Below, piece after piece: positions 33,686-41,362 of a stretch of 64,000 nucleotides of DNA (positions are counted from its first letter, which is position 1; the number at the start of each line of letters is the position of its first letter). Location of the stretch: the NCBI RefSeq assembly GCF_039649665.1, contig NZ_JBDJAW010000011.1:151754-215753 (forward strand), written 5' to 3'. Position numbers and translations under genes: made by a program. Source of the DNA: Microbispora sp. ZYX-F-249. Its GTDB lineage: Bacteria; Actinomycetota; Actinomycetes; Streptosporangiales; Streptosporangiaceae. The notes below the pieces were generated by a model that made no database searches, had not been told where the DNA came from, and saw only the letters and a list, made by a program, of their open reading frames with translations.

Positions 33686-34330
33686 TCAGGCGGCCCGCCA
33701 GTCGTCGACCGGCATGCGCAGGACCTTCAGGGCGACCGTGCCGAACGCGGCGAGGTGGAACAGCGACCCGATGGCCTGGACGGCCGGCGGCTGCCCCATC
33801 GTGAGGAACGGCCCGCAGACGCCCGCGAGCGCCGCCACCGGCACCCACCACGGCCCCCGCCGCACGGCCGCCAGGCCCGTCAGCAGCACCAGCAGGCCAA
33901 CGTGGAGGAGGAACCCCGGCAGGAGGACGCCGTACACGAACCCGCCGAGCGCGCCGGCCACCTCGGTCACCCGGGCGGCCTGGTCGTCCGGAAGGGTGAG
34001 CGCCAGCGCCAGGTCGTAGAAGTCGGTCATGAACAGGCAGGCGGCGGTGGCCGCGCCGGTGAGGCCGATGGCCGCGCCGATGTTGCCGGTGCGCGGCGCC
34101 CGGCGGCGCAGCAGATGGGCGAGCCCGAGGATCACCGGGACCAGGCAGACGGTCGCCCACTGGAACAGCAGCGCGCTGGCCTGCACCTGCACGGGACTCG
34201 CGCGGAACACGGCGGGATCGTGCTCGGTGCCCGGCGGCGAGGTGAGGAAGGCCAGGCCCAGCAGGACGGGCCACGCCAGCATGGCGGTTCCCGCGACGGT
34301 CTTACGGAACAGGTCCGGATTTCTCAGCAT
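33686..34330 (-). CDS. Six-helix integral membrane protein, unknown function
   Basis: 214 residues, mostly hydrophobic: TAMLAWPVLLGLAFLTS, VQASALLFQWATVCLVPVILG, IGAAIGLTGAATAACLFM, VYGVLLPGFLLHVGLLVLLTG, WWVPVAALAGVCGPFLTMG and LFHLAAFGTVALKVL. About six helices, small loops, no motif that I recognise. It faces the response-regulator gene with 7 bases between stops. A GGAGTCC-like site precedes the ATG. Confidence 0.75.
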   Translation of the reverse strand: MLRNPDLFRKTVAGTAMLAWPVLLGLAFLTSPPGTEHDPAVFRASPVQVQASALLFQWATVCLVPVILGLAHLLRRRAPRTGNIGAAIGLTGAATAACLFMTDFYDLALALTLPDDQAARVTEVAGALGGFVYGVLLPGFLLHVGLLVLLTGLAAVRRGPWWVPVAALAGVCGPFLTMGQPPAVQAIGSLFHLAAFGTVALKVLRMPVDDWRAA

Positions 34331-34368
34331 TTGGACTCCTTCACGACGAGTGATCGGCAGGAGCCAAC

Positions 34369-34385
34369 CGGGACCGCGTCCCGGG
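34369..34385. repeat. Hairpin CCGGGAC-CGC-GTCCCGG
   Basis: Perfect 7-bp arms in the 173-base gap between the membrane-protein gene and gluA. It might be an operator or part of a 5' leader; no recognised -35/-10 set lies near. The first gluA ATGs are not preceded by a Shine-Dalgarno sequence. Confidence 0.35.
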
Positions 34386-34503
34386 CCGCATGGGCCGGCC
34401 GTGCCCGGCCGCCGGGATGGGGTCCTGAACAGCCGGGATGTGACCGATTCGGTACCGGGACGTTAGTGACTTGGTCGTCTTGACACCCCTACGTTTGATG
34501 ACC

Positions 34504-35259
34504 ATGACGGAGAACAGTGGTGGGGCCCCGCTTGTCAGGCTGGAGGGAGTCAACAAGCATTTCGGTCCGCTGCACGTGCTCAGGGACATCGAGCTGAGCG
34601 TGGGCCGGGGCGAGGTGGTCGTCGTCATCGGCCCGTCCGGCAGCGGCAAGTCGACCTTGTGCCGTGTGATCAACCGGCTGGAGACCATCGACGGCGGGAG
34701 CATCGTCTTCGACGGTCAGGAGCTTCCCGCGGAGGGCCGCGCCCTCGCCCGCCTGCGGTCCGAGGTGGGAATGGTGTTCCAGTCCTTCAACCTGTTCTCC
34801 CACAAGACGATCCTGGAGAACGTCACGCTCGGCCCGGTCAGAGTACGGAAGGTCTCCCGGCAGCAGGCCGAGCAGCGGGGCATGGAGCTGCTCGAACGGG
34901 TCGGCATCGCCTCGCAGGCCGGCAAGTATCCCGCCCAGCTGTCCGGAGGTCAGCAGCAGCGTGCCGCCATCGCCCGCGCGCTGGCGATGGACCCCAAGAT
35001 GATCCTGTTCGACGAGCCGACCTCGGCCCTCGACCCCGAGATGGTCCAGGAAGTGCTCGACGTGATGACCGGCCTGGCGCGCGACGGCATGACGATGATG
35101 GTCGTCACCCACGAGATGGGCTTCGCCCGCCGGGCGGCCAACCGGGTCGTCTTCATGGCCGACGGCCAGATCGTCGAGGAGGGCGAGCCCTCGGAGTTCT
35201 TCACCCAGCCGAGCACCGAGCGCGCCCGCGACTTCCTTTCCAAGATCCTCACCCACTGA
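34504..35259 (+). CDS. gluA: Glutamate-type amino-acid ABC transporter ATPase
   Basis: 251 residues from ATG 34504 (ATG 34498 gives two more). Polar amino-acid importer ATPase: Walker A GPSGSGKST, Q-loop FQSFNLFSH, signature LSGGQQQR, Walker B MILFDEPTSALDPE and H-loop VVTHEMGFA. FNLFSH and the short length are typical of the GluA/GlnQ branch. No ribosome site precedes the start, so the message may be leaderless. First gene of a four-gene importer. Confidence 0.95.
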   Translation: MTENSGGAPLVRLEGVNKHFGPLHVLRDIELSVGRGEVVVVIGPSGSGKSTLCRVINRLETIDGGSIVFDGQELPAEGRALARLRSEVGMVFQSFNLFSHKTILENVTLGPVRVRKVSRQQAEQRGMELLERVGIASQAGKYPAQLSGGQQQRAAIARALAMDPKMILFDEPTSALDPEMVQEVLDVMTGLARDGMTMMVVTHEMGFARRAANRVVFMADGQIVEEGEPSEFFTQPSTERARDFLSKILTH

Positions 35260-35302
35260 TCCCCGCTCACGACAAGCTCCACGAAAGCGAAAGGTGACAC
35301 GG

Positions 35303-36136
35303 ATGCGATTCGGAGCCGGCCTGCTCGCGCTCGCCGCCCTGGCTACCGGCCTGACGGCCTGCGGCAACTCCGGGGCGGACTCGATCGCCGACAAGGCGAA
35401 GAACGACAAGAAGCTCGTCATCGGCATCAAGATCGACCAGCCGGGCTGGGGGCTGAAGAAGCCCGACGGCAGCTACGGCGGGTTCGACGTGGACGTGGCC
35501 AGGTACGTCGCCAAGGAACTCGGCGTGCCGGAGAGCGGGATCACCTTCAAGGAGGCCCAGTCGGCCAACCGCGAGCCGTTCATCCAGCAGGGCCAGGTGG
35601 ACATGGTCGTGGCGACCTACTCCATCACCGACGAGCGCAAGAAGAAGATCTCCTTCGCCGGTCCCTACCTGGTCACCGGGCAGGACATCCTCGTCCGCGC
35701 GGACGACACCTCGATCACCGGGGTCGACTCCCTCAAGGACAAGAAGGTCTGCGGCGCCCAGGGCTCGTCGTCGCCGAAGCGGCTCGCCGACAAGTTCGGG
35801 GCCGAGTGGGAGTCCAAGAACCTCACCCAGCAGCAGGGGTACGGCGCCTGCCTCCCGCTGCTGGAGAACAAGCAGGTCGACGCGATCTCCACGGACGCGA
35901 CGATCCTCGCCGGGTTCGCCGCCCAGTTCCCCGGCAAGTTCAAGCTGATCGGCCAGCCGTTCAGCGAGGAGAAGTACGGCATCGGCATCAAGATGGACGA
36001 CAAGGCCGGCCGCGACGCGATCAACAACGCCATCGAGAAGTTCTTCAACGACGGCAGCTGGCGCAAGGCCCTCGACGCCAACCTCGGCGAGTTCGGCAAG
36101 TACTTCACGACGCCGCCGTCCGTCGAGCGGTACTAG
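35303..36136 (+). CDS. gluB: Glutamate-type ABC transporter substrate-binding lipoprotein
   Basis: 277 residues from ATG 35303, chosen because GAAAGGTGA lies six bases upstream; the GTG inside that site (35294) is less likely. Signal peptide and lipobox ATGLTAC. Periplasmic-binding fold of the polar amino-acid family: GGFDVDVARYVAKELG, MVVATYSITDERKK and FAGPYLVTGQDILV, which matches actinobacterial GluB. Two further cysteines (VCGAQ, GACLPL) may form a disulfide. Confidence 0.95.
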   Translation: MRFGAGLLALAALATGLTACGNSGADSIADKAKNDKKLVIGIKIDQPGWGLKKPDGSYGGFDVDVARYVAKELGVPESGITFKEAQSANREPFIQQGQVDMVVATYSITDERKKKISFAGPYLVTGQDILVRADDTSITGVDSLKDKKVCGAQGSSSPKRLADKFGAEWESKNLTQQQGYGACLPLLENKQVDAISTDATILAGFAAQFPGKFKLIGQPFSEEKYGIGIKMDDKAGRDAINNAIEKFFNDGSWRKALDANLGEFGKYFTTPPSVERY

Positions 36137-36171
36137 GACGGCGCGGAAGCGGCACTGAGAGGAGGCCGGCG

Positions 36172-36843
36172 GTGGAGGCCGTCGTCGACGAGCTTCCCGT
36201 CATCCTCGGCGCGTTCTGGCTGACGGTGAAGCTCACGGTGGTCAGCGGGGTCATCTCGCTGGTCTGGGGGATCGTGCTGGCGGCCATGCGCGTCAGTCCG
36301 CTGCCGGTGCTGCGAGGGGCGGGCGCGCTGTACGTCAACGTGCTGCGCAACACGCCCCTCACGTTGATCATCGTGTTCTGCGGCCTCGGCCTGGGCACGG
36401 TGATGAACGTCCAGTTCTCCCGGGACGACCTGTCGCTCAACAGCTTCTGGCTGTCGATCATCGGGTTGTCCGCCTACACGTCCGCCTTCGTCTGCGAGGT
36501 GGTGCGGTCCGGGATCAACACCGTGCCACTCGGGCAGGCGGAGGCGGCGCGGGCGATCGGCCTGACGTTCCTGCAGACGCTCCGCCTGGTGATCCTCCCC
36601 CAGGCGGTGCGCACGGTCATCGCGCCGCTCGGGAGCCTGCTGAACGCGCTGGTCAAGAACACGACGGTCGCGGCCGCGATCGGCGTCATGGAGGCGGCGC
36701 TGCGGATGAAGAACCTGTTCGACGCCCACGGAGACGCGATCATTCCCATCTTCCTCGGCTTCGCGGCCGGGTTCGTCGTGCTGACCCTTCCCCTGAACCT
36801 GCTGTCCGGCCGGCTGGCCCGGCGCCTGGCGGTGGTCCGATGA
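36172..36843 (+). CDS. gluC: Glutamate-type ABC transporter permease 1
   Basis: 223 residues from GTG 36172, seven bases after AGGAGG; the longer frame upstream overlaps gluB and is not used. Membrane permease of the HisM/GlnP type with the EAA loop EAARAIGLTFLQTLRLVILPQA. N-terminal helices TVKLTVVSGVISLVWGIVLAAM. Its stop overlaps the gluD start (ATGA). Confidence 0.95.
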   Translation: MEAVVDELPVILGAFWLTVKLTVVSGVISLVWGIVLAAMRVSPLPVLRGAGALYVNVLRNTPLTLIIVFCGLGLGTVMNVQFSRDDLSLNSFWLSIIGLSAYTSAFVCEVVRSGINTVPLGQAEAARAIGLTFLQTLRLVILPQAVRTVIAPLGSLLNALVKNTTVAAAIGVMEAALRMKNLFDAHGDAIIPIFLGFAAGFVVLTLPLNLLSGRLARRLAVVR

Positions 36844-37715
36844 CGGAGCGCGGCGCCACCGTCCTCTACGACGTCCCGGGCCCGCGGACCCGGTTGCGCA
36901 ACAACGTGCTGACGCTCGCGTTCGGCGTCGTCCTGCTGCTGGTCGCGTACTTCGTGTGGACGAAGTTCGACGAGAAGGGCCAGTGGAAGGGCGAGCTGTG
37001 GGAGCCGTTCCTGCGGGCCGACACCTGGACCGAGCTGATCCTGCCCGGCCTCCTCAACACGCTGACCGCCGCCGCGCTCGCCGCGGTGCTCGCGCTGCTG
37101 TTCGGCGCGGTGTTCGGCATCGCGCGCCTGTCGGACCACCGCTGGGTGCGGATCCCGGCCGCGGTGGTCGTCGAGGCCTTCCGCGCGGTCCCGGTGCTGA
37201 TGCTCATCTTCTTCGCGCAGTACGGCGGGAGCCTGGCCGGGCTGGTCGTGACCGAGTTCGCGGCCGTGGTCTTCGGCCTGACGGTCTACAACGGGTCGGT
37301 CCTGGCCGAGATCGTGCGCGCGGGCATCCTCGCCGTGCCGCGCGGCCAGGCCGAGGCGGGATCCGCCATCGGCCTGCGCAAGAACCAGGTGATGCGGCTG
37401 ATCCTGCTGCCGCAGGCGGTCACCGCGATGATGCCCGCGATCGTCAGCCAGCTCGTGGTGCTGCTCAAGGACACCGCGCTCGGCTTCGTCGTGGCCTACG
37501 CCGACCTGCTGAACGCGGGCGCCCGCGTGGTGCCGGCCAACTACGCCAACCTGATCCCCTCGGTCATCGTGATCGCGGTGGTCTACATCGCGATCAACCT
37601 GGCCCTGGGCTACCTCGCCACCTGGCTGGAGCGGCGCAGCAGGCGCAGCCGCAAGGTCTCGGCCGACCCGGCCGCCGCGGAGATGGCCGGCGGCGAGGTC
37701 CCGCTCGTGCGCTGA
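36840..37715 (+). CDS. gluD: Glutamate-type ABC transporter permease 2
   Basis: 291 residues. Second permease subunit; N-terminal cytoplasmic stretch then TM1 (NNVLTLAFGVVLLLVAYFVW), an outside loop with KGQWKGELWEPF, and the EAA loop EAGSAIGLRKNQVMRLILLPQA. C-terminal tail RRSRRSRKVSADP is basic and cytoplasmic. Together with gluABC it imports glutamate or a similar acidic/polar amino acid. Confidence 0.95.
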   Translation: MTERGATVLYDVPGPRTRLRNNVLTLAFGVVLLLVAYFVWTKFDEKGQWKGELWEPFLRADTWTELILPGLLNTLTAAALAAVLALLFGAVFGIARLSDHRWVRIPAAVVVEAFRAVPVLMLIFFAQYGGSLAGLVVTEFAAVVFGLTVYNGSVLAEIVRAGILAVPRGQAEAGSAIGLRKNQVMRLILLPQAVTAMMPAIVSQLVVLLKDTALGFVVAYADLLNAGARVVPANYANLIPSVIVIAVVYIAINLALGYLATWLERRSRRSRKVSADPAAAEMAGGEVPLVR

Positions 37716-37797
37716 TGCCGTACGGCCCGCGCGGGTAAAGGGATCTTTGCCGTGTCGCTGCTGGCACCGGGGTGCGCCCGGCCCCGATATTGAGCGC

Positions 37798-38535
37798 GTG
37801 TGGCGTGGCGGTGCCGTGGTCGGCGTCCTGGCTGCCGTGTTCCTCGCCGGTGGGTGCGGGAACGACGGCACGCTGGTGGTCGGCGTGCGCCCCGGGCAGC
37901 CGGGCCTGGTCACCCGGCTCCCCGACGGCCGCTACAGCGGGTTCGACATCCAAGTGGCGCAGTACGTCGCCCGGGCGCTCGGCTACCGCGACGACCAGGT
38001 CGTCTACACGCTCGACCCGTCGCGGGCCGACCTCGTCGTCGGCGCCACGGGCCCGGCGGGCTCCCGGTACGTCGCCGGGCCCTACCTGGTGACCAGCACC
38101 GACATCCTCGTCCGGGCCGGCGACCTGTCCGTCCGCCGCCCGCGCGACCTCGCCCGCAAGCGCGTCTGCGCCACCAGGGAGTCGGCGGAGCCTCTCGTGA
38201 AGAGGTTCGGCACCCGGTGGCGGCAGTTCTTCCTCGCCGAGGCGAACCTGCCCGCGGCCTGCGCGCCGCTGCTGGCCTCCGGCCGGACCGACGCGATCGT
38301 GGCCGACGCCCCCGTGCTCGCCGGGCTGTCGGCGCAGTATCCCGGCAGGTTCCGCTTCAGCGGCAAACCTCTGGCGACCGAGGAGTACGGCATCGCCGCC
38401 GGGACGCCCGCGCTGCGTGACCAGGTCGAGGAGGCGCTGCGCCGGATGTTCGAGGACGGCACCTGGAAGCGGACGGTCATCGACCAGCTCGGCCCGCTCG
38501 CCACCCGCTACACCGCTCCCCCGTCCCTCGGCTGA
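37798..38535 (+). CDS. Second polar amino-acid ABC substrate-binding lipoprotein
   Basis: 245 residues from GTG 37798. Lipobox VFLAGGC. Homologous to gluB (SGFDIQVAQYVARALGY, VAGPYLVTSTDILVRAGD, EEYGIAAGTPALRDQVEEAL) but shorter and more diverged. It could give the GluCD permease a second specificity or act as a solute sensor. There is no ribosome site; instead GATATT sits 6 bases before the GTG, where a -10 element of a leaderless transcript would be. The stop overlaps an ATG at 38535, a possible but less likely start for the next gene. Confidence 0.85.
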   Translation: MWRGGAVVGVLAAVFLAGGCGNDGTLVVGVRPGQPGLVTRLPDGRYSGFDIQVAQYVARALGYRDDQVVYTLDPSRADLVVGATGPAGSRYVAGPYLVTSTDILVRAGDLSVRRPRDLARKRVCATRESAEPLVKRFGTRWRQFFLAEANLPAACAPLLASGRTDAIVADAPVLAGLSAQYPGRFRFSGKPLATEEYGIAAGTPALRDQVEEALRRMFEDGTWKRTVIDQLGPLATRYTAPPSLG

Positions 38536-38588
38536 TGCCTTGCCGCATTCCCACCCCCGGGGGCGGGCCGGTCCGGCAGGATGCGGTC

Positions 38589-40493
38589 ATGCCCCCCACG
38601 CCCGGCCCGAGGCCGTTCTCGCCGCGCCCCTCGCCCATCTCCACCACCGACGTGGCACGTGCCGGTCTGCGGCTCGGCTTCCCGACCGTGCTGGGCCGGG
38701 AGACGTGGTGGGAGGAGGACCGCCCCGCCGAGGGCGGCCGCCGTACCGTCGTCCACCGGGCCGCCGACGGCACCCGCACCGACCTGCTTCCCGCGCCCTG
38801 GGACGCCCGTACGCGGGTGCACGAGTACGGCGGGCGGTCCTACCTCGTCGTCCCCGGCCACGGCCTCGTCTTCGCGCACCATCCCGATCAGCGGCTCTAT
38901 CTCGCCCCGCCCCGGCCGGGAGACGGGCCGGACCCGGGCACGGAGCGGCCCCGGCCGGTCACGCCGGCGCCCGGCGCGCCGGGCGCGCTGCGCTACGCCG
39001 ATCTGCGGGTCCAGGACACCCCGGACGGGCCCCGGGTGTGGTGCGTCAGGGAGCGCCATCGCCAGGACGCCAAGGTCACCCGCTCGATCGTGTCGGTGGC
39101 GCTTTCCGGGGCGGGCGGCGTCACCGAGTGGGTCACCGGGAGCGACTTCTACGCCTCGCCCACGCCGTCCCCCGACGGCCGGCACCTCGCCTACATCTGC
39201 TGGAACCACCCCCACATGCCCTGGACCGGCACCGAGCTGCGGGTCACGCGGCTGTCCGACGGCGCCACGTGGACGGTGATGGGCGGGCCGGGCGAGTCGG
39301 TCCTCGCGCCGCTGTGGTGCGGCGAGCGGCACCTGTACGCCGTCTCCGACCGGTCCGGCTGGTGGAACCTCTACCGGGCCCACGTGTCCGGGTCGTCGTG
39401 CGAGGCGCTCTGCCCCCTCGACGAGGAGTTCGCCGGGCCGCCGTGGCAGCTCGGCGGCCTGCCGTACGCCGTGCTGGGCGACGGGCGGCTCGCCGTGCCG
39501 CACGGGCGCGGCGACCTGCGCCTGGGCGTGCTCGACCCGGAGACGGGCACGCTGAGCGACCTCGACGTCCCCTACCGGGGCTGGTCACCCGTGCTGGACA
39601 CGGACGGCGACGTGCTCGTCGGCATCGGCTACGGGCCGGACGTGCCGCGCTCGGTCGTCCGGATCGAAGCCGCCGGTGACGCCGCCCGCGCCGAGGAACT
39701 GCGACGGGAGATCGACGACGTGCCCGCCGGTGTCCTCCCCGTGCCCCGGGCCGTGGAGTTCGAGGCCGGGCCCGGCGCGCGCGTCCACGCGTACCTGTAC
39801 CCGCCAGAGGGGGCGGAGGAGGGCGGCGCGCCGTACGTCGTCTTCGTGCACGGCGGGCCGACCGGGCACGCGACGAGCGAGCTCAGCCTGGACAAGGCGT
39901 TCCTCACCAGCCGCGGCATCGGCGTGATCGACGTCAACTACGGGGGGTCCAGCGGGTACGGCCGGGCCTACCGGGAACGCCTGCGCGGCCGGTGGGGCGT
40001 GACCGACGTGGAGGACGTGGTCGCGGCGGCGAAGTGGCTGGCCGCCGAGGGACTCGCCGATCCCGCCCGGATCGCCGTACGCGGGGCGAGCGCGGGCGGG
40101 TGGACGGTCATGGCCGCCTGCGGCGCCTCGGACGTCTTCGCGGGCGGCGTCTCGGTGGCGGGCGTCAGCGCGCTCGCACCCCTGGTCGCGGCCACCCACG
40201 ACTTCGAGTCGAGGTACGTGGAGTGGCTGGTCGGTCCGGAGGAACGCTACGGCGAGCGCGAGCCGCTCGCCCTGGCCGACCGGGTGACCTGTCCCATGCT
40301 GCTGATGCAGGGGCTCGCCGACCCGGTCGTGCCGCCGGCCCAGTCCCAGGCGTTCGCCGACCGCCTGACGGCGCGCGGGGTGCCCTGCACCTACCTGACG
40401 TTCGAGGGCGAGGCGCACGGGTTCCGGCGGCTGGAGACCCGGGCCGCGGCCCTCGCCGCCGAGCTGTCGTTCTACCTGCAGATCTTCGGATGA
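38589..40493 (+). CDS. Prolyl oligopeptidase family (S9) serine peptidase
   Basis: 634 residues from ATG 38589 (AGGA seven bases upstream). The N-terminal ~370 residues form a beta-propeller with TolB/DPP-like strands (FYASPTPSPDGRHLAYICWN). The alpha/beta-hydrolase domain follows: VFVHGGPTGH, nucleophile Ser501 in RGASAGGWT, aspartate in LMQGLADPVVPP, histidine in EGEAHGFRR. A cytoplasmic acylaminoacyl- or dipeptidyl-peptidase-like enzyme, since there is no signal peptide. A second ATG at 38535 overlaps the previous stop. It converges with the DUF305 gene with a 10-base gap. Confidence 0.92.
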   Translation: MPPTPGPRPFSPRPSPISTTDVARAGLRLGFPTVLGRETWWEEDRPAEGGRRTVVHRAADGTRTDLLPAPWDARTRVHEYGGRSYLVVPGHGLVFAHHPDQRLYLAPPRPGDGPDPGTERPRPVTPAPGAPGALRYADLRVQDTPDGPRVWCVRERHRQDAKVTRSIVSVALSGAGGVTEWVTGSDFYASPTPSPDGRHLAYICWNHPHMPWTGTELRVTRLSDGATWTVMGGPGESVLAPLWCGERHLYAVSDRSGWWNLYRAHVSGSSCEALCPLDEEFAGPPWQLGGLPYAVLGDGRLAVPHGRGDLRLGVLDPETGTLSDLDVPYRGWSPVLDTDGDVLVGIGYGPDVPRSVVRIEAAGDAARAEELRREIDDVPAGVLPVPRAVEFEAGPGARVHAYLYPPEGAEEGGAPYVVFVHGGPTGHATSELSLDKAFLTSRGIGVIDVNYGGSSGYGRAYRERLRGRWGVTDVEDVVAAAKWLAAEGLADPARIAVRGASAGGWTVMAACGASDVFAGGVSVAGVSALAPLVAATHDFESRYVEWLVGPEERYGEREPLALADRVTCPMLLMQGLADPVVPPAQSQAFADRLTARGVPCTYLTFEGEAHGFRRLETRAAALAAELSFYLQIFG

Positions 40494-40503
40494 GCGGAGG
40501 CGG

Positions 40504-41184
40504 TCACCCCATCTGGGCGAGCAGGCCGCGCATGCGGTCGATCTCTATCCGCTGGTCCGCGTCGACATGGGTGACGAACTGGTTGATCTCCACCTCCTCG
40601 CCTCCCCCGTCGCCGAAGAGCCCCTCCACCATCGTCAGTGCGCCCAGGTGGTGCTGGATCATGTTCTCGTAGAAGAGCCGGTCGAACCGCGCCCCCTTGG
40701 CCTGCTCCATTTCGGCGAACTGCTCCTCGCTGAGCATGCCGGGCATGAGCGTTTCGCCGCCGTGGTCGTGCCCGGCGCCGGAGCCCACGCTCGGCACCTG
40801 CTGGAGCCTCGCCCTGAGCCAGCGCACCATCTGGTCGATCTCGTCCTGCTGGGAGATCTCGATCCGTCTGGCGAAGCGCGGCAGGTCCTTGCTCTCGCTG
40901 CGGCCGGAGACGAGCGCGGTCATGCGCAGGGCCTGGGAGTGATGCCGGATCATCCCCTGCATGAACCGCACGTCGGCGTCGGTGTACTCCCGGTCGTCCG
41001 GACGCGGCACCTCGTCGGCCGGGACGACCTTGCTGCCCTGTCCCGGCGCACCCGGCTGGACGACGTTCACCTTCGCCTGTTCGGCGGTCTCGGCCGTGCA
41101 GGCGCTGATCGCGGCAGCGGCCAGCACGAGCGCGAGGAGCTGCCGAAACGAGGTGGAGGAGATCATGGCCTGGGCTCGCTTCAT
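40504..41184 (-). CDS. DUF305 family lipoprotein
   Basis: 226 residues from ATG 41184 (ATG 41166 also fits). Signal peptide with lipobox AAAAISAC. Two copies of the DUF305 metal-site-like motif, FMQGMIRHHSQAL and FYENMIQHHLGAL, each giving a Met/His-rich helix of a ferritin-like bundle; a GAGHDHGG loop lies between. Family members are linked to copper or other metal handling, function not proven. It is divergent from the LVIVD-repeat gene, a pairing seen in other actinomycetes. Confidence 0.92.
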   Translation of the reverse strand: MKRAQAMISSTSFRQLLALVLAAAAISACTAETAEQAKVNVVQPGAPGQGSKVVPADEVPRPDDREYTDADVRFMQGMIRHHSQALRMTALVSGRSESKDLPRFARRIEISQQDEIDQMVRWLRARLQQVPSVGSGAGHDHGGETLMPGMLSEEQFAEMEQAKGARFDRLFYENMIQHHLGALTMVEGLFGDGGGEEVEINQFVTHVDADQRIEIDRMRGLLAQMG

Positions 41185-41224
41185 CGGCGGTGGGGGATAC
41201 CGGCCAAACCGGAGGATGTGTAGG

Positions 41225-41233
41225 GGTATAGCA
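41225..41233 (-). promoter_or_regulatory. Extended -10 candidate for the DUF305 gene
   Basis: Minus strand TGC-TATACC, i.e. TG one base before a TATACC box, about 40 bases before the ATG 41184. No good -35 box is visible, as is allowed for extended -10 promoters. The region 41185-41362 is shared with the divergent LVIVD gene. Confidence 0.4.
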
Positions 41234-41362
41234 CATTCACCCCAGATTCAGTTAGTGTCCCCCAAACGCCGCGTAGATCTTTTGGGTCGGGCCGGGCCCG
41301 GGGATCTGTCGCACGCGCAATTGGGTCACTCCGGAAAGAGCGGAAAAGGAGGGGTGCGACCC

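Noticed and set aside
34480..34485. TTGACA as -35 box of gluA
   Set aside because: A -10 box 17 bases on would fall on the gluA start codon itself; no TAnnnT is there.
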